Of a stretch of DNA of 42,393 nt, positions 1-8,102 are shown one piece after another. The stretch's first letter is position 1. Each line of letters begins with the position of its first letter. The stretch covers positions 1-42,393 of the forward strand of contig NZ_JAACFS010000049.1 in NCBI RefSeq assembly GCF_029051645.1, given 5' to 3'. This stretch comes from Bradyrhizobium sp. CSA112. Its GTDB lineage: Bacteria; Pseudomonadota; Alphaproteobacteria; Rhizobiales; Xanthobacteraceae. A program made the translations under genes and the position numbers. The notes below the pieces were generated by a model. The model was not told the origin of the DNA, did not search any database, and saw only the letters and a program-made list of their open reading frames with translations.

Positions 1-66
1 GTCCTGCACGCTCGGCGGCAGAAGCTGGACCTCGTCGATCTTCCAGGGGCGAAATTCCTTGCTCAT
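1..66 (-). mobile_element. Transposase 5' end, IS1182-like (cut by window edge)
   Basis: The first 22 codons of a minus-strand gene run off the window start. The peptide reads MSKEFRPWKIDEVQLLPPSV and so on, closely resembling the N-terminus of IS1182-family transposases, which open with a short FRPW...LLPPS segment. The ATG lies at 64-66. No clear Shine-Dalgarno is visible, and I cannot place the terminal inverted repeat. The element probably ends between 66 and 123, just past the tonB stop. Only a short stretch is visible, so the family call rests on this N-terminal motif alone. Confidence 0.55.
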
Positions 67-123
67 GGCCACGCAAGGAATCAGACTCGCACCCTCTTGA
101 CCAGTCACTACTCAGACAGGCTC

Positions 124-951
124 CTAGCGGATATAGAACGCCACCGGCGCGCTGAACGGCATCGAGGATTGCTTCACGTCCGCGGGGAATGCGGGAAACT
201 GGGCGCGGCACACCATCGCCAGCGTCTCGGCATCCAGCGCCGAATGGCCCGACGAGCCGCCGAGGCCGACGGAAAGCACCGCGCCGCTTCGGCTGAGCGT
301 GAAGCTGACGCGGGCGGTGCCCTGCTGGCCTGCGGCCTTGGCGGCGGGCGGGTATTGCTTGAAGCGTTGCAGATGCGCGGCGACCATCTGTCGGTAGGAA
401 GCAAGGGCGGTCGCCGATGCGCCGGCGTTGGCGGCGGACACGGCCGGCGCCTGGCGCTCGGCCTTGGGCGAGGCCGTTGTTCGCGGCGCAAGCGGCGCGT
501 CGGAAGGCTTCTTCGCGTCGCGGCGAACCACTTTCGGTTTTACCGGCGACGGCTTTTTCTCAGGCTCGGCCTTGACGGCCTCCGGCTTCGGCGGGGTCGG
601 CTCGGTCTTCTGCTCCGGCGGGGCTACGACATCAGGCTTCTCCCGCGGCGGTGTCGGCGCAATCTGTTCCTGCACGGCTTCCGCAGCCGCGGGCTCCGGC
701 GGCGAAGCATCGGCCTGCTGCATGACGGGTCCCGGCGCGAGATTCATTTGCGTCGGTTGCGGCACGGAGGAAACCGGCGCCATGTCGACCATGATCGCCG
801 GCAGGGAAACGCCGGGCACCGGCCGCTGGGTGTACCAGTTCAACGCCAACGCGATCAGCGCGGCATGCGCAGCCGCGATCGCAAAGGCCGACGCGCCCCA
901 GCGCCGGACGGCGGCCTCATCGGAAACCTCGTGCAGCGCAAACGCGTTCAT
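124..951 (-). CDS. tonB: TonB-family energy transducer
   Basis: The 275-aa protein has one N-terminal membrane segment (about residues 22-40), then a long Pro/Lys/Glu-rich periplasmic spacer (about 70-165). It ends in a TonB C-terminal domain of about 95 residues with a YPPAAKAAGQQGTARVSFTL stretch, finishing in FYIR. TonB couples the proton-motive force harvested by ExbB/ExbD to outer-membrane receptors for haem or siderophores. The ATG overlaps nothing and starts 5 bases after the exbD stop, so it is the last gene of the hmuQ-hutX-exbB-exbD-tonB run. The partner genes exbB and exbD here carry frameshifts, so this TonB may work with another ExbBD copy or be idle. Confidence 0.85.
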   Translation of the reverse strand: MNAFALHEVSDEAAVRRWGASAFAIAAAHAALIALALNWYTQRPVPGVSLPAIMVDMAPVSSVPQPTQMNLAPGPVMQQADASPPEPAAAEAVQEQIAPTPPREKPDVVAPPEQKTEPTPPKPEAVKAEPEKKPSPVKPKVVRRDAKKPSDAPLAPRTTASPKAERQAPAVSAANAGASATALASYRQMVAAHLQRFKQYPPAAKAAGQQGTARVSFTLSRSGAVLSVGLGGSSGHSALDAETLAMVCRAQFPAFPADVKQSSMPFSAPVAFYIR

Positions 952-956
952 GGCGG

Positions 957-1396
957 TCAGCTTCGCCCGTCGAGACCGACCAGCGCGATCTTGAGATAGC
1001 CGGCATTCCGCAGCAGGTTCATCACCTCCATCAGGTCGCCATAGCTGACGGCCTTGTCGGCGCGGAGATAGATGCGCTCGTCCTTCTTCCCGTTCGTGGC
1101 GCTGTCGAGCGTTGAGGTCAGCGTGTCGCGCGCGATCACGTCCTCGCCGACCGCGACTGAAAGATCGGCTTCACGGTGACGAATACCGGCTTGTCCGGGC
1201 GCGGCTGTGGCTCGACTGCGCTCGCCGGGAGATCGACGCCGAGATCGACGGTAGCAAGCGGGGCTGCGACCATGAAGATGATCAGGAGCACCAGCATCAC
1301 ATCGATGAACGGCGTGACGTTGATCTCGTGAGCCTCGACAAGATCGTCGCCGTCGCGCGTCCGTCCGCCGATTGCCTGACCGAGCTTTGCGCCCAT
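957..1396 (-). pseudogene. exbD: exbD, biopolymer transport protein, one-base frameshift
   Basis: The N-terminal part (from 1396) contains the ExbD signature INVTPFIDVMLVLLIIFMVA, with the conserved membrane Asp. Reading continues to PVFVTVK and then falls out of frame near 1168. Adding one G there restores VTVKADLSVAVGED followed by VIARDTLTS, giving a 146-aa protein of normal ExbD size. The C-terminal half (957-1139) is intact in the other frame, with RADKAVSYGDLMEVMNLLR. ExbD forms the proton channel with ExbB. Either the gene is inactivated or the base is a sequence error; neighbouring exbB shows the same type of lesion. Confidence 0.85.
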
Positions 1397-1414
1397 CGCT
1401 TTACACTCCGTCGT

Positions 1415-2202
1415 TTACTCGGCGGCGCGCGCGAGGCGGAACGAGCCGCGGTCGCCCTCCCGGCTGATCAGCAGCAGCACCATCGCCGAGGCGTCGCCGA
1501 GCAGCGCGCGATGGGCCGCGATGGTGCGGGTGAGATGGTTGTAGATCACGACCGCCGGGATCGCCGCGACGAGACCGAGCGCCGTCGCGAGCAACGCCTC
1601 GGCGATACCGGGCGCGACGACCGCGAGATTGGTGGTGTGGGCCTCGGAAATGCCGATGAACGAATTCATGATGCCCCAGACCGTTCCGAACAGGCCGACG
1701 AACGGCGCGGTGGCGCCGATGGTCGCGAGCACGCCGGTGCCGCGCGCGATCTGCTGCGACATCGCGGCCTCGACCCGCCCCAGCCGCAGCGCAACCCGCT
1801 CCTTGAGGCCGTCGTCAAAATGACCGCCGGAGAGAGAGAGGCCTCGCGCGCGGCGGACTGGATGATCTGCGCCACCGCATCGATGCCGCCGCGGCTTTCC
1901 TGCTCGGCCTTGGCCAGCACCGTATCGGTTTCCAGCATGCTCAGCCGCCGCCTGGCAGTCGCCGTCTTGCGGCGGACTTCAACGGTCTTGGCAAGCCAGA
2001 TCGTCCACGTCACCAGCGAGGCGAAGGCTAAGCCCACCATGACCGCCTGCACCACGATGTCGGCATTCACGAACATGTTCCAGGGCGACAGGTTGCGCGG
2101 CAGCAGCGCAACGTCGGTAGCGGCCAGCGCCGTACCCGGCAAGGCGGCCATGGCGGCCGCGCCACTGCAACGGATCATAACGTCCAGCATTTTTCGCTGC
2201 AT
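1415..2202 (-). pseudogene. exbB: exbB, proton-channel subunit, two-base frameshift in a GA repeat
   Basis: The start is ATG 2200-2202, preceded by GGGAG at 6-base spacing. A signal-like N-terminus is followed by a membrane helix (FVNADIVVQAVMVGLAFASL) and the cytoplasmic region up to AAREASLS. At 1831-1840 the plus strand reads five GA units; removing one restores SGGHFDDGLKERVALRLGRV and joins the intact C-terminal half. That half has the typical GLFGTVWGIMNSFIGI and AIPAVVIYN membrane segments. The repaired protein is 261 aa. ExbB pentamers carry the ExbD dimer. The lesion is a textbook slippage site, so phase variation, decay or a read error are all possible. Confidence 0.85.
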
Positions 2203-2232
2203 GATCGTCTCCCGGGCTGACATACGGATCGG

Positions 2233-2748
2233 CTACGCCGCGCAGGCGGGCGCGATCCTTTCGGCCAACGTGTGAAAGCGTTGCAACTGGTCGGCCCGCA
2301 GCGCGCGCGTCTCATCACGGCCGACGAACACCTTGAACATGATGCCGCCGTCGACATTGATGAAGGCGATGAAGGCCGACGATTTGCCCATGAAGGGCCG
2401 CTTGATAAAGGCAATCGCCGCGCAGCGCTCGTGCCGAAGATGGCCGTGCAGCCCCTTCGGCTGCATCAGGTTGAAATAGCCGCGGCCGACCTCGCCCGCC
2501 GGCACGCCGCCGGTGAATTCGAAGATCGCATCGTCGGTATGCACGATCAGCGTCACCTCGCCCCATTGCGCGACATCGTTCATCGCTGCAGCGAATTCAG
2601 CGCCGGGACCGAAACGCACCATCGTGTCGGGCAGCGCCTCAAGCACGGCGCGCGGCGTGACCTTGCGCTCCCGCGCCACGTCCTCGATCACCGCGCCCGG
2701 ATTATCCGCCATATGCGCCTTGAGTTCGGCAAGCTGCGCGCTCAACAT
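2233..2748 (-). CDS. hutX: Haem utilisation cystosolic carrier, HutX/ChuX family
   Basis: The 171-aa protein reads as a HutX/ChuX family member: an N-terminal segment that pairs with VIEDVARERKVTPRAVLEAL, then a beta-rich core with HTDDAIFEFTGGVP, RGYFNL, GLHGHLRHERCAAIAFIKRP and a C-terminal INVDGGIMFKVFVGRDE. The family binds haem in the cytoplasm and passes it on to degrading or storing proteins. The start is supported by GGGGAGG five bases before ATG. It begins 13 bases after the hmuQ stop and leads into exbB, so co-transcription is likely. The equivalent partnership of a haem carrier with a haem-degrading enzyme fits the gene next door. Confidence 0.82.
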   Translation of the reverse strand: MLSAQLAELKAHMADNPGAVIEDVARERKVTPRAVLEALPDTMVRFGPGAEFAAAMNDVAQWGEVTLIVHTDDAIFEFTGGVPAGEVGRGYFNLMQPKGLHGHLRHERCAAIAFIKRPFMGKSSAFIAFINVDGGIMFKVFVGRDETRALRADQLQRFHTLAERIAPACAA

Positions 2749-2761
2749 GGCAACCTCCCCG

Positions 2762-3097
2762 TCAGGCGGCGGCGCTGGATTTGCGCTCGCTCAGGATCAC
2801 CTCAAAGCCTTCGAACTTGGGATGACCGAGGTAGAGGCTTTCGCCGGTCTTGTTGTCGGCGCGGGCGTGCGCGCGGCGAAACTCTTCCGATTTGGTCCAG
2901 GCTTCGAATGCGGCCTTGTCGACCCAGGCCGTATGCGAGGAATACAGCGTGTGGTCCTCGGCGACGGGGCCCTTGAGCAGGTGAAACTCGACGAAGCCGG
3001 CCATGCTGCTGAGATAGGATTCGCGCGTGCGCCAGACCGTCTCGAAGGCCGCTTCAGAGCCAATCTTCACCTGGAACCGGTTCATTGCGATAAACAT
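2762..3097 (-). CDS. hmuQ: IsdG-family haem-degrading monooxygenase (HmuQ-like)
   Basis: The 111-aa protein starts MFIAMNRFQVKIGSEAAFE and contains FHLLKGP, YSSHTAWVDKAAFEAWTKS and FRRAHA, the ABM/IsdG fold pattern with the conserved Asn-Arg near the N-terminus, Trp67 and His77. Bradyrhizobium HmuQ belongs to this family and opens haem to release iron. An AAGGAG eight bases upstream fixes the start at 3097. The reading frame stays open upstream through a fixB remnant as far as 3481, so an in-frame FixB-HmuQ hybrid of 239 aa is theoretically possible. I prefer the short form because of its ribosome site and normal family length. Confidence 0.8.
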   Translation of the reverse strand: MFIAMNRFQVKIGSEAAFETVWRTRESYLSSMAGFVEFHLLKGPVAEDHTLYSSHTAWVDKAAFEAWTKSEEFRRAHARADNKTGESLYLGHPKFEGFEVILSERKSSAAA

Positions 3098-3228
3098 TTC
3101 AAAATCTCCTTGCTGGGGTGCTGGGGTGTGCCTGGCGTACCGTTTGAGTGGGTTGGAAACATGGATGCACCGAAGCCGCGCTGGAGCATCAGCGCGGCCC
3201 GGTACGGTTAGAGGGGATGGTCTGGCGC

Positions 3229-3481
3229 TGCGTGTCGCCTCGCCCTCCCGACCGATCACGACCGGCGCGAGATCAGCCTTCCGCTTCTCGGCGAGCTTGC
3301 GGCCCGCGCCCATCAGCTTCCAGGAGATTGGATGCACCTGCCCGCGCTCCTGTTCGATGACGACCCAGACATGCTTGTCAGCGAATGCCCAGGCAGCGCC
3401 TTCTTGGCGGCGCGCCGTTGCGCAGGCAACGCGGGAGCTCTTATCACATCGCTCATCGCCAAGACCCTTCAGATCAGGCAT
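3229..3481 (-). pseudogene. fixB: fixB 5' fragment (electron-transfer flavoprotein alpha), truncated
   Basis: The first roughly 84 codons match the FixB N-terminus: MPDLKGLGDE, then HVWVVIEQERGQVHPISW and KLMGAGRKLAEK...VVIGREGEATR. Similarity stops near 3229. The remaining two thirds of FixB, including the FAD-binding C-terminal domain, are missing. The ATG overlaps the fixA stop by eight bases, the coupled fixA-fixB arrangement seen in other rhizobia. In B. japonicum fixA is separated from fixBCX, so this looks like the scar of that split. The frame remains open into hmuQ. A working FixB must be encoded elsewhere for FixA to function. Confidence 0.8.
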
Positions 3482-4316
3482 CGCGGGCTAGCGCCGCAAG
3501 GTCGGTTTCAAGCTTGGGCTGGTGGTTGAAGATGGCGTCGATCAATGCTTGCGCCGGCTGCTCGGCGGCCTCTACCAGCACCGCCTTCTCAGCACGCGCG
3601 GACGGCGCGAAGACACGCTTGACGACGGTCGGCGAGCCCTTGAGACCGCATTTGGAGATGTCCTCGACACCGGCCTCCTGCGCACTCCATTTCACGATCG
3701 GCGCCCGGGCGGCACGCAATGCATCGGCCATGGCGCCGCGGCGAATCTGGTTGGTTGCCTCCAGCATGGTGATGAGACACGGCAGCCTGGTGCGAAGGAC
3801 CTGGACGCCACCTTCGGAGCGCCGTTCCGTTTCAATTGTGCGTGCGGTGAGATCCAGGGCCCTGATCTTTGCGACGTAGGTAAGCTGCAGCACACCGAGC
3901 CGCTTCGCGACGCCGGGCCCAACCTGCGCGGTGTCGCCGTCGATGGTCTGCTTACCGGTGAAGATGAGGTCCGGCGGGCCATATTCCTTGCCGATTTTGC
4001 GGATGGCGGTCGCCAGCGCGTAAGTCGTTGCCAACGTATCGGCGCCCGCAAAGCAGCGGTCGGTGAGCAGTACGGCGCGATCGGCGCCAAAGGTCAGCGC
4101 TCTGCGTAATGAGTCCTCGGCTGATGACGGCCCCATTGTAAGGACGGTGATCTCGCCGCCGAACTTATCGCGCAGCTCCAACGCGGCCTCGAGCGCGAAG
4201 AGGTCGTATGGATTAATGATGGTCGGCACGCCCTGACGCATGATCGTGTTGGTCACGGGGTGCACGCGGATCTGCGCGGAGTCGGGAACCTGCTTGATGC
4301 AGACGACGTTGTGCAT
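3474..4316 (-). CDS. fixA: FixA, electron-transfer flavoprotein beta subunit
   Basis: The 280-aa protein begins MHNVVCIKQVPDSAQIRVHP and shows ETF-beta features: PYDLFALEAALELRD, VLTMGP, GADRAVLLTD and the AMP-binding FTGKQTIDGDTAQVGP. FixA pairs with FixB, and with FixCX sends low-potential electrons to nitrogenase by flavin-based bifurcation. The start at 4316 has GGAG six bases upstream; the frame is open further upstream, but that extension is not protein-like. A -24/-12 promoter sits at 4355-4370, so the gene is probably activated by NifA rather than only by read-through from nifA about 770 bases away. It ends overlapping the fixB fragment. Confidence 0.93.
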   Translation of the reverse strand: MHNVVCIKQVPDSAQIRVHPVTNTIMRQGVPTIINPYDLFALEAALELRDKFGGEITVLTMGPSSAEDSLRRALTFGADRAVLLTDRCFAGADTLATTYALATAIRKIGKEYGPPDLIFTGKQTIDGDTAQVGPGVAKRLGVLQLTYVAKIRALDLTARTIETERRSEGGVQVLRTRLPCLITMLEATNQIRRGAMADALRAARAPIVKWSAQEAGVEDISKCGLKGSPTVVKRVFAPSARAEKAVLVEAAEQPAQALIDAIFNHQPKLETDLAALARDA

Positions 4317-4354
4317 GTGCTTCTCCAGACGTTGCAACGGCTGGCGAAGAGAAC

Positions 4355-4370
4355 AGCAAGTGTCGTACCA
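4355..4370 (-). promoter_or_regulatory. Sigma-54 promoter of fixA
   Basis: On the minus strand the sequence is TGGTACGACACTTGCT. It matches the TGGCACG-N4-TTGCW consensus at all but one position, with GG and GC separated by exactly ten bases. The predicted start lies near 4344, giving a leader of about 28 bases before the fixA ATG. A NifA activator site of the TGT-N10-ACA type is not perfect here; the closest is CGT-N10-ACA at 4464-4479, inside a GTCGT/ACGAC dyad and about 100 bases upstream, the usual distance. Confidence 0.75.
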
Positions 4371-5082
4371 TTGCGCGAATTTCAAAATCGGGCAGCAATA
4401 CAATGGCCTTTGAGAAGCGTCATGTCTCTGTAGCCTGACGTTCGCCGGCGGAATTGCGACATTCGTCGTGACTACGACAGCCCGGTTCGCGCGGCGTGAT
4501 TTGTCGTTGATCTGGATCAAGGAGAGCGGCTCAAAACGGGATGCGCTTTGCTCGAGTCGATCCATACGGGATCCCGAGTCTCCGCAGCGGCCGCTGCGCT
4601 CACGAGAGAGCGTAAGCCCTGAGCCGACTTGCACTGGACGATGCTTCGCATCGCCAGGGGCAAGACCAGCGCCGCAATAAGCTTGCGGCGCCTGCGACCG
4701 CTTGGCACACGGCGGTCCCTTCGCGCGCAGGCCCGCATCGCGCAGCGGTCGCTGCATATGACGCCGGGCAAATTGAACGAGGTCGAACACCCGATGGTCT
4801 CGCTGACTATATCCGGCGTGAGCTAATGGTCGATGGCGACACGGCCAACGAATTCGCGATGACAGCGCCGCGTTCGCACGACCGTTTCGGGCATGGGACC
4901 GCCGGTGGTCGCGCGGGCTGATCTCGAGGATGACAAAATCGGGCCGACGCGGGGGTCGCATCCGATCGTGATCGGGTCCAAGTCCGCGCCAAACCAACCA
5001 AGCCTCTATGTCTGTTTCTCCAGCTATTCGCCCCAACGGCGATGGTCACGGCCCCGACATACCCCAAGTCCGACACTCCTTT
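4371..5082. other. Non-coding stretch between nifA and fixA
   Basis: About 0.7 kb lies between the nifA stop and the fixA promoter. Open frames cross it on both strands, but none has a recognisable motif or a supported start, and codon use is irregular. It contains the imperfect activator-like site at 4464-4479. I see no RNA gene or transposon end. Confidence 0.5.
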
Positions 5083-6837
5083 TCACAAGCGCTTGATCTC
5101 GATGCCATATTTCCTCAGGGCGTAGCCAATCTGGCGCGGCGTAAGTCCAAGCAGGCGCGCCGCCTTTGCCTGCACCCAGCCGGATCTTTCCATGGCCGCG
5201 ATGACACGCTCGCGATCTGTCATCTTAGCACCACCTACGAGGGCTGCGCCGACTGGCGCTAGCGGAGCCAGCTCGCTGCCGAAAGGCGGGAGCGATGTAG
5301 CAGCCTCGGCCGGCGATGTGGCCGGCTTGGCGGGCACTGGTACGATCGGCCGCGGCTGCAGCGCTATCTCGTCCGATCCGCTCTTCCACAGCATCGCGGA
5401 AAGGCACTGGCCGTGGCAGCAGGCAAAGTCGTCTCTCACGATCGATGGCCCCGGTGCCAGAGTCGCGGTCCGCTGCACGCAATTCTCAAGCTCGCGGACG
5501 TTTCCCGGAAAACCGCAGTTCATCAGTACTTCAATCGCACTCGTATCGAAGGTGAGCGTACGGCCGTTCTCGCTGTTGAAATTCCTGAGAAACTTGGTGG
5601 CGAGGAGCGGGATATCACCGCGCCTTTCGCGCAACGGCGGCAGCAGCAAGGGAACCACGTTGATGCGATAATAGAGGTCGGCGCGGAACTCGTTCCTTGC
5701 CACCGCCTCTTCCAGGTTCTTATTCGTCGCGGCAATCACGCGAACATCGACCTTAATGGTCTGGTTGCCGCCGACGCGCTCGAATTCCTGCTCCTGCAGC
5801 ACGCGCAGTAGCTTTGCCTGGAACGAGGCCGAGATCTCGCCGATCTCGTCCAGAAATAGCGTCCCCTTGTCGGCGAGCTCGAAGCGACCCTTGCGCGTAC
5901 TGAACGCGCCGGTAAAGGCACCCTTCTCATGACCGAACAATTCGGATTCCAGTACCGTCTCAGTCAGCGCCGCGCAATTGAGTTTTATGAAGGGCCGCTT
6001 GGCGCGCGCCGACTGCTCGTGAATGGCCTTGGCGACCAGCTCCTTTCCGGTACCGGACTCGCCGCGCAACAGCATCGTGCTGTTTGATTTGGCTACGACC
6101 GCGATCTTCTCGAGCAGCTTGCGCAACGCCGGGCTGTCGCCAATAATCCCCTCGACATGAACCTTCTTGCGCTCCCGCGCAGGCTGCTTGAGCTCGGACA
6201 ATTCTTTTTGCAGCCGGTCCTTCTCCCCCATCAATCGCTCGCGGTCACACGCGAACAGGCGATGCAGCTTCACTGTCTGCCCCACTAGGTTGGCAATCAT
6301 TGTGAGCAGCCGCACGTCGTAATCGAGCCGAACGCTCGACGCGTTGTCCAGGATGCGGTCGATCGTCAGCGTGCCCACGACATTCGCATCGATGCGAATG
6401 GGAACGCCGACGAACGACACTCGCATGTCGTCGGAGGCCCCGAGCACCTCCTTGTCCGCAGCACTAAAGGCCGGATGCACTGCTACGTTTTCGGCGACGA
6501 GCGGCTTGTCCGACGCCACGATCTCGTCGATTGCCTTCTGCGGCAGGCGCATCCGGTAGCGCTCGTCGCTGCCTTCGCTCCAGCCGGCGCCCACGGTAAT
6601 GTCCGGCACGCCATCATCGTGGAACAGAGAGACGATGCCGTGCCGCATCTGCACAAACGATTGCAGAAGATCGACGACGTTGGCCAGCGTGACTTCCAGC
6701 CGGCAGGGGGCGGTGAGTACTTTCGATATTTCGAAGATCCCGATAATCGCACTCTCGTACAACGGCACATCACAGACCGCGTCGTCCGTCTCGGAGTTTG
6801 AGTTAGGCCTTTCGCGTACGGAAGGGATATGCAGCAT
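5083..6837 (-). CDS. nifA: NifA, sigma-54-dependent activator of nitrogen fixation
   Basis: NifA of 584 aa from the ATG at 6837 (MLHIPSVRERPNS), which has GGAG eight bases upstream; an alternative ATG at 6906 would add 23 residues. It has an N-terminal GAF domain, then an AAA+ domain with Walker A GESGTGKE, the sigma-54 contact ESELFGHEKGAFTGA and Walker B GTLFLDEIGE. A Cys-rich linker follows (ACCHGQC), with the Cys-X4-Cys spacing typical of oxygen-sensitive rhizobial NifA, and a C-terminal Fis-type helix-turn-helix (AKAARLLGLTPRQIGYALRK). The gene follows fixR on the same strand, and its expression should start at the fixR promoter. It is intact, unlike fixR. Confidence 0.96.
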   Translation of the reverse strand: MLHIPSVRERPNSNSETDDAVCDVPLYESAIIGIFEISKVLTAPCRLEVTLANVVDLLQSFVQMRHGIVSLFHDDGVPDITVGAGWSEGSDERYRMRLPQKAIDEIVASDKPLVAENVAVHPAFSAADKEVLGASDDMRVSFVGVPIRIDANVVGTLTIDRILDNASSVRLDYDVRLLTMIANLVGQTVKLHRLFACDRERLMGEKDRLQKELSELKQPARERKKVHVEGIIGDSPALRKLLEKIAVVAKSNSTMLLRGESGTGKELVAKAIHEQSARAKRPFIKLNCAALTETVLESELFGHEKGAFTGAFSTRKGRFELADKGTLFLDEIGEISASFQAKLLRVLQEQEFERVGGNQTIKVDVRVIAATNKNLEEAVARNEFRADLYYRINVVPLLLPPLRERRGDIPLLATKFLRNFNSENGRTLTFDTSAIEVLMNCGFPGNVRELENCVQRTATLAPGPSIVRDDFACCHGQCLSAMLWKSGSDEIALQPRPIVPVPAKPATSPAEAATSLPPFGSELAPLAPVGAALVGGAKMTDRERVIAAMERSGWVQAKAARLLGLTPRQIGYALRKYGIEIKRL

Positions 6838-7137
6838 GACGACGTCTCCGTTGTTATGACCATCCTCCCTGTCCTCCTGTTCGGATTTGCGAATATTGTG
6901 TTGCATGTCATCCTCGATCTCGCCGCCATTTTAGGATGACGCAAAAGATAACTTCTTATTATGGCACGATGGTACAACTTACAGCGCGTTGAGCGCGGCA
7001 TGACGGTAAACTTACAGTGCTTTGACTAGCTTACTATTCTCTGCTCTTCCGCACTTGTCGCTTCCATTCCGTGGGAACACGAATTCCATTGATGTAGATC
7101 AAATCAGCTGCGATTTGTTTGTTGCCGGTGCAGTCTA
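6838..7137. other. fixR-nifA intergenic leader
   Basis: About 230 to 300 bases depending on which nifA start is used. No gene is visible, nor an obvious terminator between fixR and nifA, which agrees with a single fixRnifA transcript. It is AT-richer than the flanks. Confidence 0.4.
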
Positions 7138-7972
7138 TCACAGGTGTTGGCCACCATTGATCGGCACCTCGGTGCCTGTGACATAACTTGCCGCATCCGA
7201 GCAAAGGAAGAAGATGACCTTCGCGACTTCTTCGGGTGTGCCAACTCGGCGCAGCGGAATATTTGGTACAAGGCGCGCTTCCGTGTTCGGCGACAAAATG
7301 TCTGTCTTGATCTCGCCGGGGGCGATCGCATTCACGCGAATGCCATGCGGTGCATAGTCGTGCGCCATCTCGCGCGTGAGACATGCGAGCGCAGCTTTTG
7401 ATGTCGCATAGGCAGAGCTGGCAAACGGGTGCACCCGCGAGCCTGCGATTGAGGTCACGTTGACAATTGATCCGGTCGCTGCTTTCAGCTCGTCAAACAG
7501 GCCTTGCGCGAGCAGGATCGGCGCCACCAGATTGAGGTGGAATACCCTCATCCAGGTCTCGACTGACGTCGTCAACGCCGTCAGTCGTGCGCCATTCGGC
7601 GTCTTCGGTGAAATGCCGGCATTGTTGATCAATGCGTGCAATGGCGCGCCCGCGAGGCGCTCCTTGACCTCGGCGATGGCGCGCCAGCATCCGATGATTG
7701 CTGAGGTCGACCTGGACATGGTTGTCGGCCCCTGACTCCCACGGGCAGCGCCCGCCATCGAACGGTCGGCGCGCGCAAGAAATGATGCGCCAGCCCGCTT
7801 CCGAAAACAGCTTTCCGGTGGCGTGACCAATGCCGCGCGACGCGCCGGTTAGCACCAACGTCTTCTGTTCTCCCTGCTGGATGCGGCCTCTATCGGTGTG
7901 AAACGGACAGCCCACGTCGGTCGCGGACGGTGGACCGGCGACCGCTTCGTCATTTCTCAGATCGAGACTCAA
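7138..7972 (-). pseudogene. fixR: fixR, short-chain dehydrogenase/reductase, two-base frameshift
   Basis: FixR belongs to the SDR family. The N-terminal half has the nucleotide-binding TGASRGIGHATG. After DLSNHRMLAR the frame is lost at about 7679-7685, where the GC run is two bases short; restoring GC continues AIAEVKERLAGAPLHALINN. The C-terminal half is intact in the other frame, with the SAYATSKAA active-site Tyr and Lys, and ends EVPINGGQHL. With the repair and a TTG start at 7972 the protein is 278 aa, the length I recall for B. japonicum FixR. No ATG lies at this position. FixR is dispensable for fixation in B. japonicum, so decay would be tolerated while its promoter still serves nifA. 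Confidence 0.85.
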
Positions 7973-8011
7973 ACGCGCCTCCCATTCCCTTGCCCTCGAC
8001 CGTGAACGCGG

Positions 8012-8027
8012 TGCAGGATTTGGGCCA
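8012..8027 (-). promoter_or_regulatory. Sigma-54 promoter of the fixR-nifA operon
   Basis: The minus strand reads TGGCCCAAATCCTGCA: GG and GC are ten bases apart, and five of the six bases of the -24 TGGCAC element are kept. The predicted start is near 8002, about 30 bases before the fixR TTG. In B. japonicum this promoter is sigma-54 and NifA dependent and overlaps a housekeeping-type promoter driven by RegR. Confidence 0.75.
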
Positions 8028-8058
8028 GTGCGATGCAGAGGAACGCTCGCACGTTTTT

Positions 8059-8073
8059 GCGGCCCAATGTCGC
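8059..8073 (-). promoter_or_regulatory. RegR box upstream of fixR
   Basis: The minus strand reads GCGACATTGGGCCGC, which fits the published RegR core GNGRCRTTNNGNCGC at every fixed position. Its centre is about 64 bases upstream of the predicted start, the location of the upstream activating site of fixRnifA in B. japonicum. RegR is the response regulator of the redox-linked RegSR pair. Confidence 0.7.
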
Positions 8074-8102
8074 GTTCGCAACAGATTGTCGGGTTCCACA
8101 CA
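8068..8102 (-). promoter_or_regulatory. Two NifA-type TGT-N10-ACA motifs
   Basis: Two exact TGT-N10-ACA palindromes lie at 8068-8083 and 8087-8102, the first overlapping the RegR box. They are 50 to 90 bases upstream of the -24/-12 element. This is the known NifA recognition pattern. The motif is short enough to occur by chance, but two in tandem next to a sigma-54 promoter argue for function. Confidence 0.5.

Noticed and set aside
97..999. Long plus-strand open frames opposite tonB
   Set aside because: Antisense shadow of a Pro/Lys/Ala-rich gene; Arg/Gly-rich and without motif.
4317..5036. Upstream extension of the fixA frame (240 codons)
   Set aside because: Composition is not protein-like, it crosses the sigma-54 promoter, and FixA proteins start at MHNVVCIKQVP.
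6959..6975. TGGCACG in the fixR-nifA gap as a sigma-54 promoter
   Set aside because: It points away from nifA and has no GC at the right spacing.
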